From NCBI GenBank assembly GCA_008704415.1, contig VXIS01000177.1, positions 1-64,000 of the forward strand: DNA of 64,000 nucleotides. The letters run 5' to 3'. Positions within the stretch are counted from its first letter, which is position 1. Every line of letters begins with the position of its first letter. Under the pieces are notes generated by a model. The model saw nothing but the letters and a program-made list of their open reading frames with translations, was not told where the DNA came from and did no database searches. Origin of the DNA: Sphaerosporella brunnea (taxonomy: Eukaryota; Ascomycota; Pezizomycetes; Pezizales; Pyronemataceae). The translations under genes and the position numbers were made by a program. Positions 1 through 11,322 of the stretch are shown in pieces.

Positions 1-921
1 TAGTTGTGTTGGGCTGTTTATCGATGTCTGTAAGCCATTTGACGCCGAAACTGGCCTTACATCCAGAAACGTCGAAAAAAATATAAACGCCTGCTACCAA
101 TCACTTTCGTCGCTTGAAGATAGTTATTGCGATTACCCTGGGGGGGGGGGGGGGGTTTCTCAATGGGGCTTATTCTTGGGAGAGGAGGTTGCCCACTTTT
201 AGTAGACTGTAGCTTATGGTAAAGCATCCCGCCCCCGGGGAAGATGCTCTGTCGGAGGAGCCGGTCTTGATGGTTGGGGGATGGCACATTGAAGTGATGA
301 AATATCAATCATAGAGTCAAGCACTGAGTGCGTCCTCAACTCACCGGATTCCTCAAGTAAGGGCCGGATGGGGCGGGGAGGCGTTGCTGATATGATTAAA
401 TGCTGATCTTTGATCCCTTTTCCGAGTCGACGTCTACCAGCGCTCGGGGTCGATCGGCCGCTGGCACAGCCTCCGACCCTCGCGCCACAGTTGGAGTTCC
501 TACTAACTACTTTCTCTTCTCTATCCCGTGCGAAGGAACGACATCTATTATAGACCGGTCGTAGATACGCTTGTCACCTCCACCTTGACAGGCAAGCCCG
601 CCTTGGAAGTAGCCGGCTCTCTGCATATGGAAAATGTACGAATATGGTGCAGGCGGCTTGTAACCGATAGTTCGGCAGGCCCCGGTGGTGAGAGTCGGCT
701 CAGCTGGGAAAACGACCACCACAAACAACGAAAGCAGATGCACGGTTGTAAGGGTATCCTGATGTTTGATGCGCTCTAAAAGGCTATCACAATAGGTTAA
801 AAACACCAACTTCAAGCGGATAATCGGAAGGCCATCGTTTGATTCTCCATTTGGAGGATACATGAGAAACTCAAGATGCCATGTATATGATTAATTATAA
901 AAACATCTCAATGATTATACA
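1..921. other. Gene-free stretch with poly-G tract
   Basis: No reading frame here has a convincing start, composition or splice pattern. The one notable element is an uninterrupted run of 16 G at about 140-155. Nothing else was recognised. Confidence 0.5.
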
Positions 922-1280
922 CTACCGTATTATCCCGGTAATAAGGCAATTTCACCGGCGCCGAAGTATACTGACACGTACCGTTCAGCGGACAGTGAAG
1001 CTGGATGGGAAGTGTTTCGATGCGAGCTGGAGTGCGAAGACGTCAATGCGACGACGACGCTGGAGACAAGGTGGAGACGGGGAAGAGCAAGCGCTCAGGC
1101 TGTCGCCGCGGTCTCCATCTCCCCGCTCTGTTTAAGGTTTTACTGACCACCACCGGCCGAGCACTGTCCAAGCACGTCGCTTCCGACCGCCTCTCACACA
1201 GCTTCACTGCCCGCTGAACGGTACGTGTCAGTATGCTTCGGCATCTGTGCAGTTGCGTTATTACCGAGATAATACAGTAG
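922..1280. mobile_element. MITE-like element with 82-bp terminal inverted repeats
   Basis: Positions 922-1003 and the reverse complement of 1199-1280 match at about 72 of 82 positions, and most differences are transitions. The ends read CTACCGTATTATC and CTACTGTATTATC. If the TA at 923-924 and 1278-1279 is the target duplication, the element is a TA-flanked, Tc1/mariner-type non-autonomous element of about 353 bp. The roughly 195-bp interior has no credible gene. Family assignment is inference from the TA flanks; no second copy was noticed in the window. Confidence 0.75.
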
Positions 1281-1889
1281 AAGCTGGGCTTTTTCGCGGC
1301 AAAATTTGCTCCCGGACAGGAGCCAATAGCGGCCGCCCATATGCCCGCTAGCTCGCCGCACACATTTGAGCGCTTCTATACAACCCAGATAGAGTTTGAA
1401 TGATGTCCAGGGGAAGCGGAGGAATCTCACAGCGGGCCTATGACCACCGAATAGAAATAGAAAAGGCGGAATAGACTCAGTGTCAGGGCGCGGTGCAGAC
1501 ACGGGCGCGGGTTTGGCGCGGGTTTGGCTCGTAAAATTCTTCAGGCCAGTCGGGGACTCTTCAATAACCTAGGCTGCTAGGGTATCAGGCCAGCCAGGGA
1601 CAGCTTAAAACCGCGACTGGCCGCAACAGTGCTGACTGGGCGTGGGAAAGACGAAGGATTGGTTGTGATAGAGCCGCTGGAATGGGTTGTAAACGCTTTC
1701 AAACTTTCAACTTTTATTCACACCAAGGGATCCATTACTTCCTTCAAAAGCAGAGATTTGGCTGCTCATTGATTGTGTACCTATAGAGAGTGCAAAAATA
1801 TTGAAGAAAGCACACCGCTATCCAGGTGGTATTATCCGCCAACGTGTGTTCTGTGCTGTAAACACTTTGTCCCTACAAGGACGTCGAGA
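1281..1889. other. Intergenic, nothing recognised
   Basis: Between the inverted-repeat element and the 3' end of the minus-strand BTB gene I see no coding frame, RNA gene or repeat. A short direct repeat (GCGCGGGTTTGGC) occurs near 1504-1528. Confidence 0.4.
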
Positions 1890-3104
1890 TCAGGTCTGGC
1901 CAGAGATTCCCTCCGGACCCAATTCGCTATCTTTCTCATTGGTCTTCCCTTCTTCAGATGAATTTATCGAGCTCCTGACCAACAAATTCTTCCAAGTACT
2001 TTTGGCCCTTGTTACATTTTTCAGATGCAACGGCTTGATGGTCTCCAGAGCAGCATTGAGCTTGGTCAGGATCGAATTGAAAGTGAGGCAGGTAGCGTGT
2101 TGAGAACCGTCGTATGTGATCTGTTTTTTCTGCTTGGCCTCCAGTCCTTTTATCAATCCTTTCACTTGCTCGACAATCACAGGGACGGAGAGTTCAAGCA
2201 GCTTCCCCTCGTCACTGTGGGCCAGTAAATGAAGTTTTCGAAACCCCTTGTGAAGGCCTCCGAAGATGAACTGGTCGCAGTCCCGCCTCTGTTCCGCATC
2301 CTTGGACATGCATTTGTGCGTAGAGTCGTCGTCGTAAGAATTGTAGAGATCGCGACAAGCGCGGACAATGTCCTCGCAAGCCTTGATTCGCTGATCCGCC
2401 ATTGCATCTATCAATCGCGTAAGCTCCTTCATTCCATTCCACCATTCTTTTTTTATATTCTAAAGAAACGTACCGACAATAGCCTGAGGCAGGTGCTCAT
2501 CCATCCTGGCAATCTCTCTTGGATCCGTCTTGACCACCACCGCAAACTCCGCCTCCTCAAACACAGCCGCCCTCGAGAACTTCTCCGTGAGCGTTCCAAA
2601 CACTTCCTGATCCTTAAACACCCAAGCAAGGAATAACCATCCTTCATATCCCGGCTTCTGGACATACTCCCTCCACTGTTCCATCCATCCCTTATCCCAC
2701 GGCTTCATGGCAACCGCACAATCGTAGTAGTCGCACACGTACGCCACTTCCATCAACTCCTCAAACGCGATCGTTTCCGGGATGCGATCGGCACGTGCGT
2801 GAAGCACGTACAGCACCACTGCCAGCGCTGTGGCATCGTGCTCGAAAACGTCCAGGCGATAGAGATCGTCGAGGGAAGTGGAGCCCGAGGACTTGCTAGC
2901 GCGGAGTGCTACGGCTTCCGCGAACTTTGATTTGGAACCGAGCATGGCGCGGAAAACTTGGCTGGCCATGCACAGCTGGTGAGAGGATACGACGAAGCTG
3001 GCGTGAATTTTGGAGGTCTGGAGTGAGATCACCATGTCCCCATGATCGCAGATCTCGAGGTGCACCTGCTGAGGGGCAGTGGTGCTGGCGAGGGTTTCGG
3101 TCAT
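1890..3104 (-). CDS. BTB/POZ domain protein, two exons
   Basis: Predicted 382-residue protein. Exon 1 is 3104-2474 and exon 2 is 2407-1890. The intron 2473-2408 (66 nt, GTACGT donor, TAG acceptor) is phase 1. Residues about 17-135 look like a BTB/POZ fold: an opening acidic segment (CDHGDMVISL), then an L-C-M-A-S-x-V-F-R-A-M-L stretch typical of the dimerisation helix, then a helical half. The downstream KPGYEGWLFLAWVFKDQEVF segment is shared with the divergent neighbour at 3946. BTB domains mediate protein-protein contacts, often as adaptors for Cul3 ubiquitin ligases or in transcription factors; no partner domain is visible, so the role is unknown. The start ATG is the first in frame and is followed directly by the BTB region. 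Confidence 0.8.
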
Positions 3105-3945
3105 GGTGAGGGGTGGTATGGTTCGAATTCATCCATCCATTTACTTTTCCTTTTAACTTACAGATACCCCTCATTCTCCGCTCACACATTCGGCACCGGC
3201 GAAGGGCTCGTGCAGGCTTGGCGCTGCCGTTCTGAGGCGGCAATATGTGGGCCGAGTGATCAATTGTGCATGGGACATTGAGTTTGCCGGAAACTTATGG
3301 ATTGCTTTGACAGATGCAACATGGAAACACGGTTGGAAAGTGCCGGCTTTGATTCCTCGCAACCGATGCACATGTCCGGATTGCCAGGGTGCCCTAGCCC
3401 ATTATTCACTCCATGTTTTGAAAATCTAGCTAAGGGCGATTGCGCACGAGGCGGTTTGTTGTGCATGTCTTCGCCCGGGGTTGCAACCACCCCCCAAAGG
3501 GTACAATCACCACAAATGTCACATAGATTGATAGCATGTATACAGAGAATGTGAATAGCTGTCGTCTAAAAGCGAGAACCCTGGCCTATCCGCCTTGGCA
3601 AACACTTCGAGCATCGTGAACTCGAGATTTAGGGAAGGCGTCTACAAAGGGATTCGGCAGCCGGTGACAGCTCGAGGCTGAGGTGAGCGGAGAGAGATCT
3701 ACCAGAACTGCCGCTGAGGGAGAATTTGCGAGTTGAGAGAGATAGAAGGGTCAAACTGGAATTAGGATGAGGCCCTGAATTCGAACTCGATGATGGGAAG
3801 TAGATGTGGTTAGGGGTTGTCATGTGACACCTGCATGCCACGTCGTGCGCACAATTCATAAGATCACGTCTTCACGGTTCGTATACTCTACACTTCGATC
3901 TACTGCCCAAAACATCACCATTAGAGTCCTCAGCGATTGCACAAA
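3105..3945. promoter_or_regulatory. Shared spacer between divergent BTB genes
   Basis: The two BTB genes start head-to-head and are separated by 841 bp, so this spacer must hold both promoters. No long open frame with coding character is present. A GGGTACAAT near 3498 is one base away from the GGGTNCAAA motif found upstream of other genes in the window. No convincing TATA box was identified. Confidence 0.4.
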
Positions 3946-5302
3946 ATGTCCGGGATTCGTCCAATTCTGCAACCGCAGTCGAGATCTGGCACAATATTTT
4001 CATTTACGCCAACGCAAGATCAAATCCGCGAGCCTCTCAAAGCGACAACTGCGTCACCAGAGACTGTCCGATTAGCCGTCGCCAAAGCAACTGTATACCC
4101 TGCCTTGCCAAAATTTCGACCCAGCACGAGCACGCCCTTATCTTCATTTCAGGGGGTCCGGCGGACGGTCATCGATTTACCAAGCCGTTTTGTCCTCATT
4201 ACTGACGGCGATATGAGAGTGCAGCTCATACACAAGGAAAAAACAATCGAATGCACCGTCAACTCTCATATCCTAAAGCGCACATCCATAGTATTCAGCG
4301 TGATGCTGAGCAAGGACCGCTTCAAAGAGGGCACCGAGTTGTCGCAATCAACCGAGAAAGCTGAGCTTTACACGCTGAAGCTTCATGATGACGACGCACC
4401 CGCGATGCTCGACATTTTGAAAGCTTTGCACTACTGGAGCCGCGAGGTCCCAGAGAGAATCGCTGTTCAGGATTTGGTCAGTATCGCGGAACTTTCTGAG
4501 AAATATGACCTCTATGAGGCCCTGTACCCGTGGACCCAGCTTTGGATGCCGCATGTCAAGCACCTGGCGTACAAACCTGGATATGAGCACTGGCTCTTGA
4601 TAGCTTGGGCCTTCAGAGAAAAAGAGGTCTTTCGCGAGCTTTCTCGAACGGTCATTTTGGAGTGGACCGCCGCTGGTTTGTCGCTGCATCCAAGCCTTCC
4701 CGACAGTGTTGTGGGTATGTTCAAGTTGCAGCTGTCCATGAATGTACGTTCGTCCGCTAATCAAGATAGAAAAAATCCATGCGAGACGCGAAGGCACCAT
4801 CGATAGTATCCTTGCTATTTGCACGGCATATATCAAACGCTACTCCGCCTTTGATGTTGCCCGCATTGGGTGCAAGCGTCGTAATCAAGCGTGCGAGACC
4901 CTCATGTACGGTGCACTGATGAAGTGTCTTTCATCCGTGGCCCTGACGCCTGACCACCACTCCGCGGCGAAGGCTTTGTCAGTCAAGGAGATTGTGGGAA
5001 AATTGCACAGTCTTGGTGGTAAGATTTTCAACTTTGTTCGGGATGCGTTGTGTACGCCGGAGTTCCCCGGGGGCAATGCCTCAGCGTCAGCTCGATGCGG
5101 AGTTCATGGGCAAAAGGAGATGTGTCCCGGATCAACTTTCCATGTTGAGTGCAGTTTCCTTCCGTCAATGCTGGAGGAAGTCAACAAAGTTGTCGAAAAT
5201 TTGCAGGGACTCGATATTGATGAATTTGAGTCGAGGAAGGTTAACGGAACCATTCCTACTTCTGAGGTTCAAGCCGTTCGATCAGACGAGAGAAATGGTT
5301 GA
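3946..5302 (+). CDS. BTB/POZ domain protein, divergent paralogue
   Basis: Predicted 433-residue protein from exons 3946-4714 and 4770-5302. The intron 4715-4769 (55 nt, GTATGT donor, CTAATC branch, TAG acceptor) is phase 1 and lies at the same place in the protein as the intron of the minus-strand neighbour. After an 80-residue leader, residues about 83-200 form the BTB region (FVLITDGDM start, FSVMLSKDRFKEGTEL, then a helical part), followed by KPGYEHWLLIAWAFREKEVF, shared with the 1890-3104 product. The C-terminal third, from exon 2, is Cys-rich and helical. The reading frame extends upstream of 3946 but without an ATG, which fixes the start. Function beyond a BTB adaptor is unknown. Confidence 0.8.
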
Positions 5303-5471
5303 GTTCTGGGAGAAAAGAGCGGGTCGTAGTTGGGCGAGGATCACAAAACACAATTCTGCTTTTTTGTCATTGCACCACTGATCATATTCTGGTTTCGAGC
5401 CAAATGCACCTGGGTAACATTATCTGTCAGACTAAAACGATGAAGTCTATACACATACTTCTCGTCCACCA

Positions 5472-5903
5472 TCAGCCTCGCTCCTCGTCCCACCAACTCA
5501 ATTCACCTTCTCCCTTAGCCCGTCGTACTCTTCCTCCGTAACTAGTATTTACCCCATCCAACTCCTTCACAAATCGAACCCACTCCTCCTCTTCCAACCG
5601 AGAATTCTCTTCACCCAGAAACATCATGTGGATGCCGGACTGGAACGCTTCATCGATCCTGTTTGTAGTCTTTTTACACAAGTCAGCAAAATTGCTGCCC
5701 TAGAAATGTTTGAGAAGGCTCAAGGTGGCATAAATAAAGCACTTCATGATCCCATTGTTTAGTAGTTCACGAGCAAGGTTTGCTGCTTGCGGCGTTGGAC
5801 TTTGACTGCCCGTATGAAAATTGTTTCTAGAGATTTCAGTAACTATCGCGACCGCTACATCCTCGTCAATTGAAAAATGGGGGCAAAGCGGATGATGAAC
5901 CAC
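5472..5903 (-). pseudogene. Possible decayed fragment of BTB-gene second exon
   Basis: Two adjoining minus-strand frames (5903-5700 and about 5698-5472) are separated by an in-frame stop at 5702-5700. The part around NNGIMKCFIYATLSLL resembles LMYGALMKCLSSVAL in exon 2 of the adjacent BTB gene, and the second part is charged and helical. No BTB core lies upstream. The simplest reading is a truncated, stop-containing copy of the C-terminal region of this family. The similarity is short and was judged by eye; it could instead be a small spliced gene. Confidence 0.3.
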
Positions 5904-8018
5904 AATACGGAATTTCCAGTTCTGAGACTGGGTTCAATCAGCGCTCAACGGTGCGCCCGGGCTTGTTTGATCCACTCCTGGAAGAATAGTCATTTAAGAT
6001 CATGAGACTTGTATATGCAAACTGACATCAGACCTCACTAAACAGGGAGTCCTTGTTGCTTAAATGCGTGCAAGACTCGAAATAGGTGAACGCCAAAACG
6101 AGCGAAAACCAAAAGGGGTAAACGTTGAAAATGTAACTCTTGGCTCGGAGAAAAAGATTGGGCTATTATCAGCGGAAGCAATCACTCCGTTTCGGGCCCA
6201 ACGGCTCGAATACACGCCCATAACGGCCCGATGCTGTTAAAGGCTCACACTGCTTTTCGTGGTTAATATCGAGCTGCGCCGTAAACGTGCCATTTACAGT
6301 AACGGCGGTCCTTGTCACTGTATCGTACTCCTACGTCCTTTATTAGCTGTGGTCCTCAGCAAGGAGGGAAGCTCCCCATCAGGGTAGAGCACAGAAAAGG
6401 CAATGGAGATGCTGGAGCGGGATGTCAGTCAACCTGTTGGGCAACTGCTGGAAATGGAACAAAGGCGCTGGAAACGGGGTATTAGCACATTCACCTATCT
6501 TGATGCTCATCATTTGACGTTTTCATAGATATGGTACAGCAAGAGTCTCCTTAAAGGCAATCATTCGCACCATCTTTTCTGTCATCAGCAATGTATCGCC
6601 AACTGGCTTTACTGCTGCGGTTCCTATTTGGTACCCCAGCGTGATAGGCCACCCTTTCCTGCGCTGGCCACCTCTACATCCATTACATGAGTGGCTGGCC
6701 GAATTTCAACTTCTCCTCCGGAGGGCCAATAAGCGGATCGGCTAAGATGGATGTAGGCCAATGTTATGGGTTTAGCGGAGAGAAAGGGGTTGAAGGTTTG
6801 TCTGGTGACCATAGTGACCACGAAGGGCATATCACGGACGTATACAAAGGTTGCTGTATCTTCTACCAAGACATGAAATGTGAATAGGAGATATTTACAG
6901 CGTTGAGGAAGTGGGGTATTGGCCACCAAAAAGACAGTGGGTAGCTTCATTTGTTAGAGACGCCGTCCGGCGCTCTCTCGCCGTAATAGGTATTGCGTAG
7001 CTTCAGCGGCGTCAAAAGCGGCTGTTTTTTCCCTAACGGGATTAGTGTCGTGTTGGGCACGATAACGGTATAAGTTGAAATGGTTGCCGTCTGTAGGGCT
7101 GGTTTCCTTGAGCTTCGTGTATGAGGGCCTATGACGGCGGGGCTTTTTGCAGTTCCGTGAGCTTTCCGAATAAGTTCATCCGGCGATTCATATGCCTCCC
7201 ATCTATTGAGGGAACCTGTCAAAGCGGAGCTAAATGCTCGTACCGGATCTACGCACGTGAGACCCGTGGCGAAGTGACTGCGCCGCCACCTTATCTCTCT
7301 TCCTTGTTGACGAGTAGATCCGGTATTCTCTCAGTCAGTCATTCATTCCTCGTTGTAAAAGTGTCTTCAAGTATGCGAGCTTTGAGCTCGTTGACGGGGC
7401 TCTTGGTCTGGAGGTTGTTGGGACGCTATCATGAGAGTTGTGAGAAAATGGCCTTTGTAAGTTGAGACAAGATCAGAGTCATAGACTGTCACTCGGTTAT
7501 CAATATTTCTTCCATCCGGTTGAGATTACTTGGATACTCGAGAGAGAGGATTTCGACTGGCGCTTCTCGTCGGGGTGGGTAGGGCGGCGCTAAAGTTTTT
7601 TTCTCACGCAATCGAAGCATTCTCTTTCTTTCTGTGAAGGCCGCATTATATTGTACCCTCCAGGTTCGGGGTTGCTGCGGCTGCGAGCCATAAAATGGCC
7701 CGTGTCACCATTTCTCACTCACTCATGATCATCGTCCACGATCATCCTTCTCTCAACTGGACCCCCTTAGATTAGAGCACCGGCGTGTGGTTCGTCCCTG
7801 CTCTTTCTAGTACCATAGCGCCAACATGAACCCCCCATCCACCTGAATCCGCCAACCCGAACGTCCTCTAGATCTCCCTCCTCTCTCCTCTCTCCTCTCT
7901 CCCTTCCCTCCCCGCTATCACGGCACCTAACCCCACCCTTCCATCCGTACTTAACCTGAATCCCACTCCAGCAGAAAAAGGAATAAAAACAGAATTAACG
8001 ATCAAAAAAGAGAAACTG
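5904..8018. other. Long intergenic region
   Basis: Over 2 kb with only short frames. The longest with an ATG (minus strand 6950-6624, 108 codons; plus strand 7121-7465, 114 codons) show no domain, splice pattern or coding-like composition. A strong C/T-rich tract at about 7870-7915 lies just upstream of the next gene, as is usual for promoters and leaders in filamentous fungi. Confidence 0.4.
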
Positions 8019-8453
8019 ATGCCCGGCTTAAGCCACATCCTCAGCCACCGCATCACCCTCTTCGGCAGAAAGCACCGGTTATGGCTGTTCCTAGTATGTG
8101 GCGCCCTAACTACGGCTTGTTTCACAGCCCTAATGGTGCTGCTGTGTCAACACAACTCGCATACGCTTTTGGTGGCTATCTTGCCGTTGCTGATTATCCC
8201 GGGGGTGTGTTGGTGGGTTCTTTTGAGTTTTCGGGAAGGGGATGTGGCGGAGGGAGCAGTGAGAAGGGCTGTGGAGAGAGGGGGAGGGGGAAGGGAGGAG
8301 ATGGAGTTGGAAAACACGGAACAGAAGACGGTGGGGTTGAAGCATTCGGAGTCTTCCGCATCGAAGAGGGAACGGTTGGAAGTCAACCGTGGGGGGCTGG
8401 CGAGGACTATGACGACGAGGGAGAATAGGGATGACATAGAAGCGATGGTTTGA
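8019..8453 (+). CDS. Small membrane protein with two transmembrane helices
   Basis: A 144-residue open frame without introns. Two hydrophobic helices lie near residues 22-43 (LWLFLVCGALTTACFTALMV) and 48-68 (TLLVAILPLLIIPGVCWWVL), joined by a short loop with a single QHNSH turn. The remaining C-terminal half is hydrophilic, Glu/Arg-rich and probably disordered. The N-terminus is short and basic. A hairpin membrane anchor with a cytosolic tail is the simplest topology. The family is not recognised. A pyrimidine-rich leader precedes the ATG. Confidence 0.55.
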   Translation: MPGLSHILSHRITLFGRKHRLWLFLVCGALTTACFTALMVLLCQHNSHTLLVAILPLLIIPGVCWWVLLSFREGDVAEGAVRRAVERGGGGREEMELENTEQKTVGLKHSESSASKRERLEVNRGGLARTMTTRENRDDIEAMV

Positions 8454-8809
8454 GGGGATTGGGATTGGACGGTTTTCACAGAGGTGGTTGTTTCGTCCGG
8501 CCTTTGAAGTACAGAGCAAAATATTTTTACACACAGATTTTTCTTACTCCCGTGAGCAGTCAACACGCGAGCTTATGCCAACGGACTGATCATTTTTAAA
8601 GTCTTTCTTTTGTCGCGTCCTTCTCTTGCACGACCATTGATAGTTTCGCCCGCAAACGTAGGCCTGCCTTTCAAATGCGCGTTGAGTCGTTGAATGAACG
8701 GCCGGACGCTTTCCCTATATATATCAGCCTTGTAGGCGCCGGGATCCCACAGTTTCAGTTCACAACAAAGCATAAGCATCGAATAAATCCGAAAAACACA
8801 CACCACAAA

Positions 8810-9271
8810 ATGTGCCAGCTCAACACCAAAGAATGCCGCCACTGCGGAAAGCGTATCACCGAGCTCGGGCGGCGTTGCGGCTACACTCTCAACCGGGCTG
8901 CCGAATGCTACCGCCACCGCATTGTCGATCCAGCTCCGATTCCATACGACTGCGGCTGTGTGGTTACTGAGGCTTGGGAGCGCCAGCAGGTACGCTCGCT
9001 CACCCCTTCAGTGCACCCGCTAGCGCTGACTAGAATGCAGGTCCTCGAACAGCAGCGGTATGCTAGACCCAGGGGAAGGTTGGCGTATGACGGACGGGAT
9101 CTGCCACCTGCGGTGGAGCGCGACCTTAGGGGGTACTTTGGAGTCGGCGATGACGGGAGGGTTATCATGTCCGAGCCCGACTACCAATGGCACGATCTGT
9201 CGCTGGCGCTGGATGATGAGGCGGAGGGGTATGATTTTTATTATGGTGAGTACGACGTGGGTTTGGAGTAG
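8810..9271 (+). CDS. Small Cys-rich protein, probable zinc binder, one intron
   Basis: The ATG at 8810 follows an A/C-rich leader (CACACACCACAAA), and a TATATATA at about 8717 could be its TATA box. The N-terminal part carries paired cysteines (CRHCGK, RRCGY, AECYRH, DCGC) suggesting zinc binding. The segment 8990-9040 (51 nt) begins GTACGC, holds GCTGAC and ends CAG: a canonical short intron in phase 0. Because it is a multiple of three without stops, both the spliced (136 aa) and unspliced (153 aa) products stay in frame; splicing is more likely. The C-terminus is acidic and Tyr-rich. Small proteins beginning M-C with spaced Cys are frequent orphans in filamentous ascomycetes; the function is unknown. 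Confidence 0.65.
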   Translation: MCQLNTKECRHCGKRITELGRRCGYTLNRAAECYRHRIVDPAPIPYDCGCVVTEAWERQQVRSLTPSVHPLALTRMQVLEQQRYARPRGRLAYDGRDLPPAVERDLRGYFGVGDDGRVIMSEPDYQWHDLSLALDDEAEGYDFYYGEYDVGLE

Positions 9272-9518
9272 AGGTTCCCTAGTCCGGCTCGTTTTCGTTT
9301 CTTCGGGATGTTTTCGGCAGCTGTTGTTTTGATTTACGATTTTTTTGTCAGGCAGTCATTGGAAGTAGTGCACGGGTACTGTAGCGTGTAGCCCTGGGTT
9401 CAATCAGCATTCCATTCGCTTGTGGCTGATATTGCGTGTGGAGCTGTGGCTTGCTGGAGCGGCAACTCGCTGCGCCACCGTCAAACTGCCCTAGGGTTGA
9501 GGGCAATGTCGCCGCCGA

Positions 9519-9526
9519 TCACGTGA
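9519..9526. promoter_or_regulatory. Palindromic TCACGTGA (E-box type)
   Basis: A perfect TCACGTGA palindrome lies about 160 bp upstream of the zinc-finger gene at 9687. CACGTG is the core bound by bHLH factors such as Cbf1-like proteins. Binding here is inference. Confidence 0.3.
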
Positions 9527-9686
9527 GCCAACAACAAACAACCACCCCGCCCGCCGCCTCTTGCACGTTCTTCCCTTCTCATCCACGCTTCTTGCACCCC
9601 CCGCACGACCCCACATTACATTTCATCTCGGTTCATTCTTCCATTACCTTTTATCCCACCAAATCGCTCCCTTCCCTCAAGCGGCC

Positions 9687-11322
9687 ATGCCGGACCCAAA
9701 CCTGGCGCCTCCTTTGAACATGTAAGCTTTTCAATCCCTCTTGTTTGTTTTTCGGCAGCGCGACACGAAAAAAATTTGTATCGTTCGCTGCTGAACACTG
9801 TCAAAAACGCGTCGCGGTCCCTTGGTGCAACACGGCGACTTGCAGCTGCTGACATGGGACGAATAGGAAATTCCCTCCCAAGCCATGTGACGACTTCAAG
9901 ATTACCTCCAGGAGCTCTATCTCTTGCAAGCTCGACCGACTCGAGGTCTGGGACAGTGCGAAGGGTTCCTGGGTTGAGTGCTCTATCGACTTTGATACCG
10001 TCAAACTTCGGCTTCAAATGCGCCCTTACACCGAAATGCTGAAGAACATTGTGGCCATCGGGTTCATTGGAAGCAAAAAGTATATGTTCAGCCTTGCTAC
10101 TCCCCTGGTGGCTTTGAACATCGCTTACCATCATGGATGCGTGTCTTTGGTTACCAAAACCCCAGACTTCGTCGACTACGGGGACAAAGATGAATGGAGC
10201 GAGCGATTTGTTCGGGTTCGAGAAGCACTGGAGGAGCGTATCGCTAGGGAAGCGCGCTACCAGAGGAAGCAGACATACCAAGTGTATGTATTCAGAGTCC
10301 ACATACCTTTGGGCTCCCAGGAGGTCATTGAGTACCTCCGGGACATTGCCCAGCACACGTGGAAATACCTCGAGGTCCCAGACATCATGGCGATCTGTAA
10401 CGGCATCACGCAGCACCGTGACCTCACAGAGATCAACCAGCGAGTCCAGGCCGCCATCGAGCACATTCCTAACGAAAAGATTTGCCCTGGTTGCGGTGAG
10501 ATTTTGGCAAGCTTTGCTGCACTCATAGTCCACCTTGGCGAGAGCCATGTTTGCACCATCAGATGCGGAGACTGTTACATAGATGTGCATTCTGTCAGCA
10601 CCTTACATGAGAGTCACAACCGCTGCACACTGATATGCCATATCTGCAAAGAGAAGGGAAGCTGGATGGGTCTACAGACCCATCTGATGACGGGAAAGAA
10701 CTGTCGGGAGGCGCTTCGAAAGCGTTGCCTGGAATTACAAAAGCAACAAGGCAGCAGCAAGGGAGGTCGCCCGCGTCGGGTAGTGGAAGTCCGGAACCGT
10801 CCGGTGGACCAAAACCGGGACCGCACGGATAACGAACGGCTTCCGCTCGATCAGGAGCTCCGGAGAGGGGCTGTTACCGACAGGGGTAGGGTGGCTCTAG
10901 AGTCTCGGGTTAATCAACCAAACACCACCCAGAGGGCGGCGACTGGACAACGCGTTGGCCAACAGAGCTCTGCCCAGCGGGCCCAGCGTGGGCGGCAATC
11001 AAACACCACCCAGAGGGCAGCGACTGGACAACGCGTTGGCCAACAGAGCCCTGCCCAGCAGGCCCAGCGCGGACAGCCTACGCACCCCCAAATTCCTGCC
11101 CAGCAGCGCGAGACCCAGCGCCCCCAGCAGCCGCCCGTGCGAGGCCTCGCCCAGATCACCAACATGCCCGACCCCGTTCCCAATAGGGGTAACAACGAAC
11201 CTCCGACCATTAGAGGTGTCCAGGCTTTGCGTGGCGTTGTCTTTCGTCCAGGTGAACCGCGGCCACCCGGTTTTCAACATTATGCGCGTCGCTCTCGGCC
11301 ACTCGGTTTTGGGCGCCGGTGA
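9687..11322 (+). CDS. Zinc-finger protein with Gln/Arg-rich repetitive tail
   Basis: Predicted 496-residue protein. Exon 1 is 9687-9721 and exon 2 is 9867-11322. The intron 9722-9866 (145 nt) has GTAAGC, CTGAC at about 9849 and TAG, and joins in phase 2. Residues about 170-245 contain Cys/His pairs of C2H2-like fingers in series: CPGC with HLGESH, CGDC with LHESH, and CHIC with a partial HLMTGKNC. DNA or RNA binding is possible. The tail is rich in Gln, Arg and Pro and contains a tandem 81-bp (27-residue) duplication. It ends in RRSRPLGFGRR. No catalytic domain is seen. The opposite strand is open for 975 nt here, but splice consistency and the finger motifs favour this strand. Confidence 0.7.
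10921..11082 (+). repeat. Tandem 81-bp repeat inside zinc-finger gene
   Basis: Two near-identical 81-bp units starting at 10921 and 11002 encode the NTTQRAATGQRVGQQS segment twice. The unit is a multiple of three, so expansion keeps the frame. Confidence 0.85.

Noticed and set aside
7666..7700. TGCTGCGGCTGC (Cys-Cys-Gly-Cys) resembling the zinc module start
   Set aside because: No Trp before it and an in-frame stop three codons later; chance match.
9616..10590. 324-codon open frame on the minus strand
   Set aside because: It is antisense to the zinc-finger gene, whose plus-strand frame has Cys/His fingers and a well-formed intron; the antisense product has no motif.
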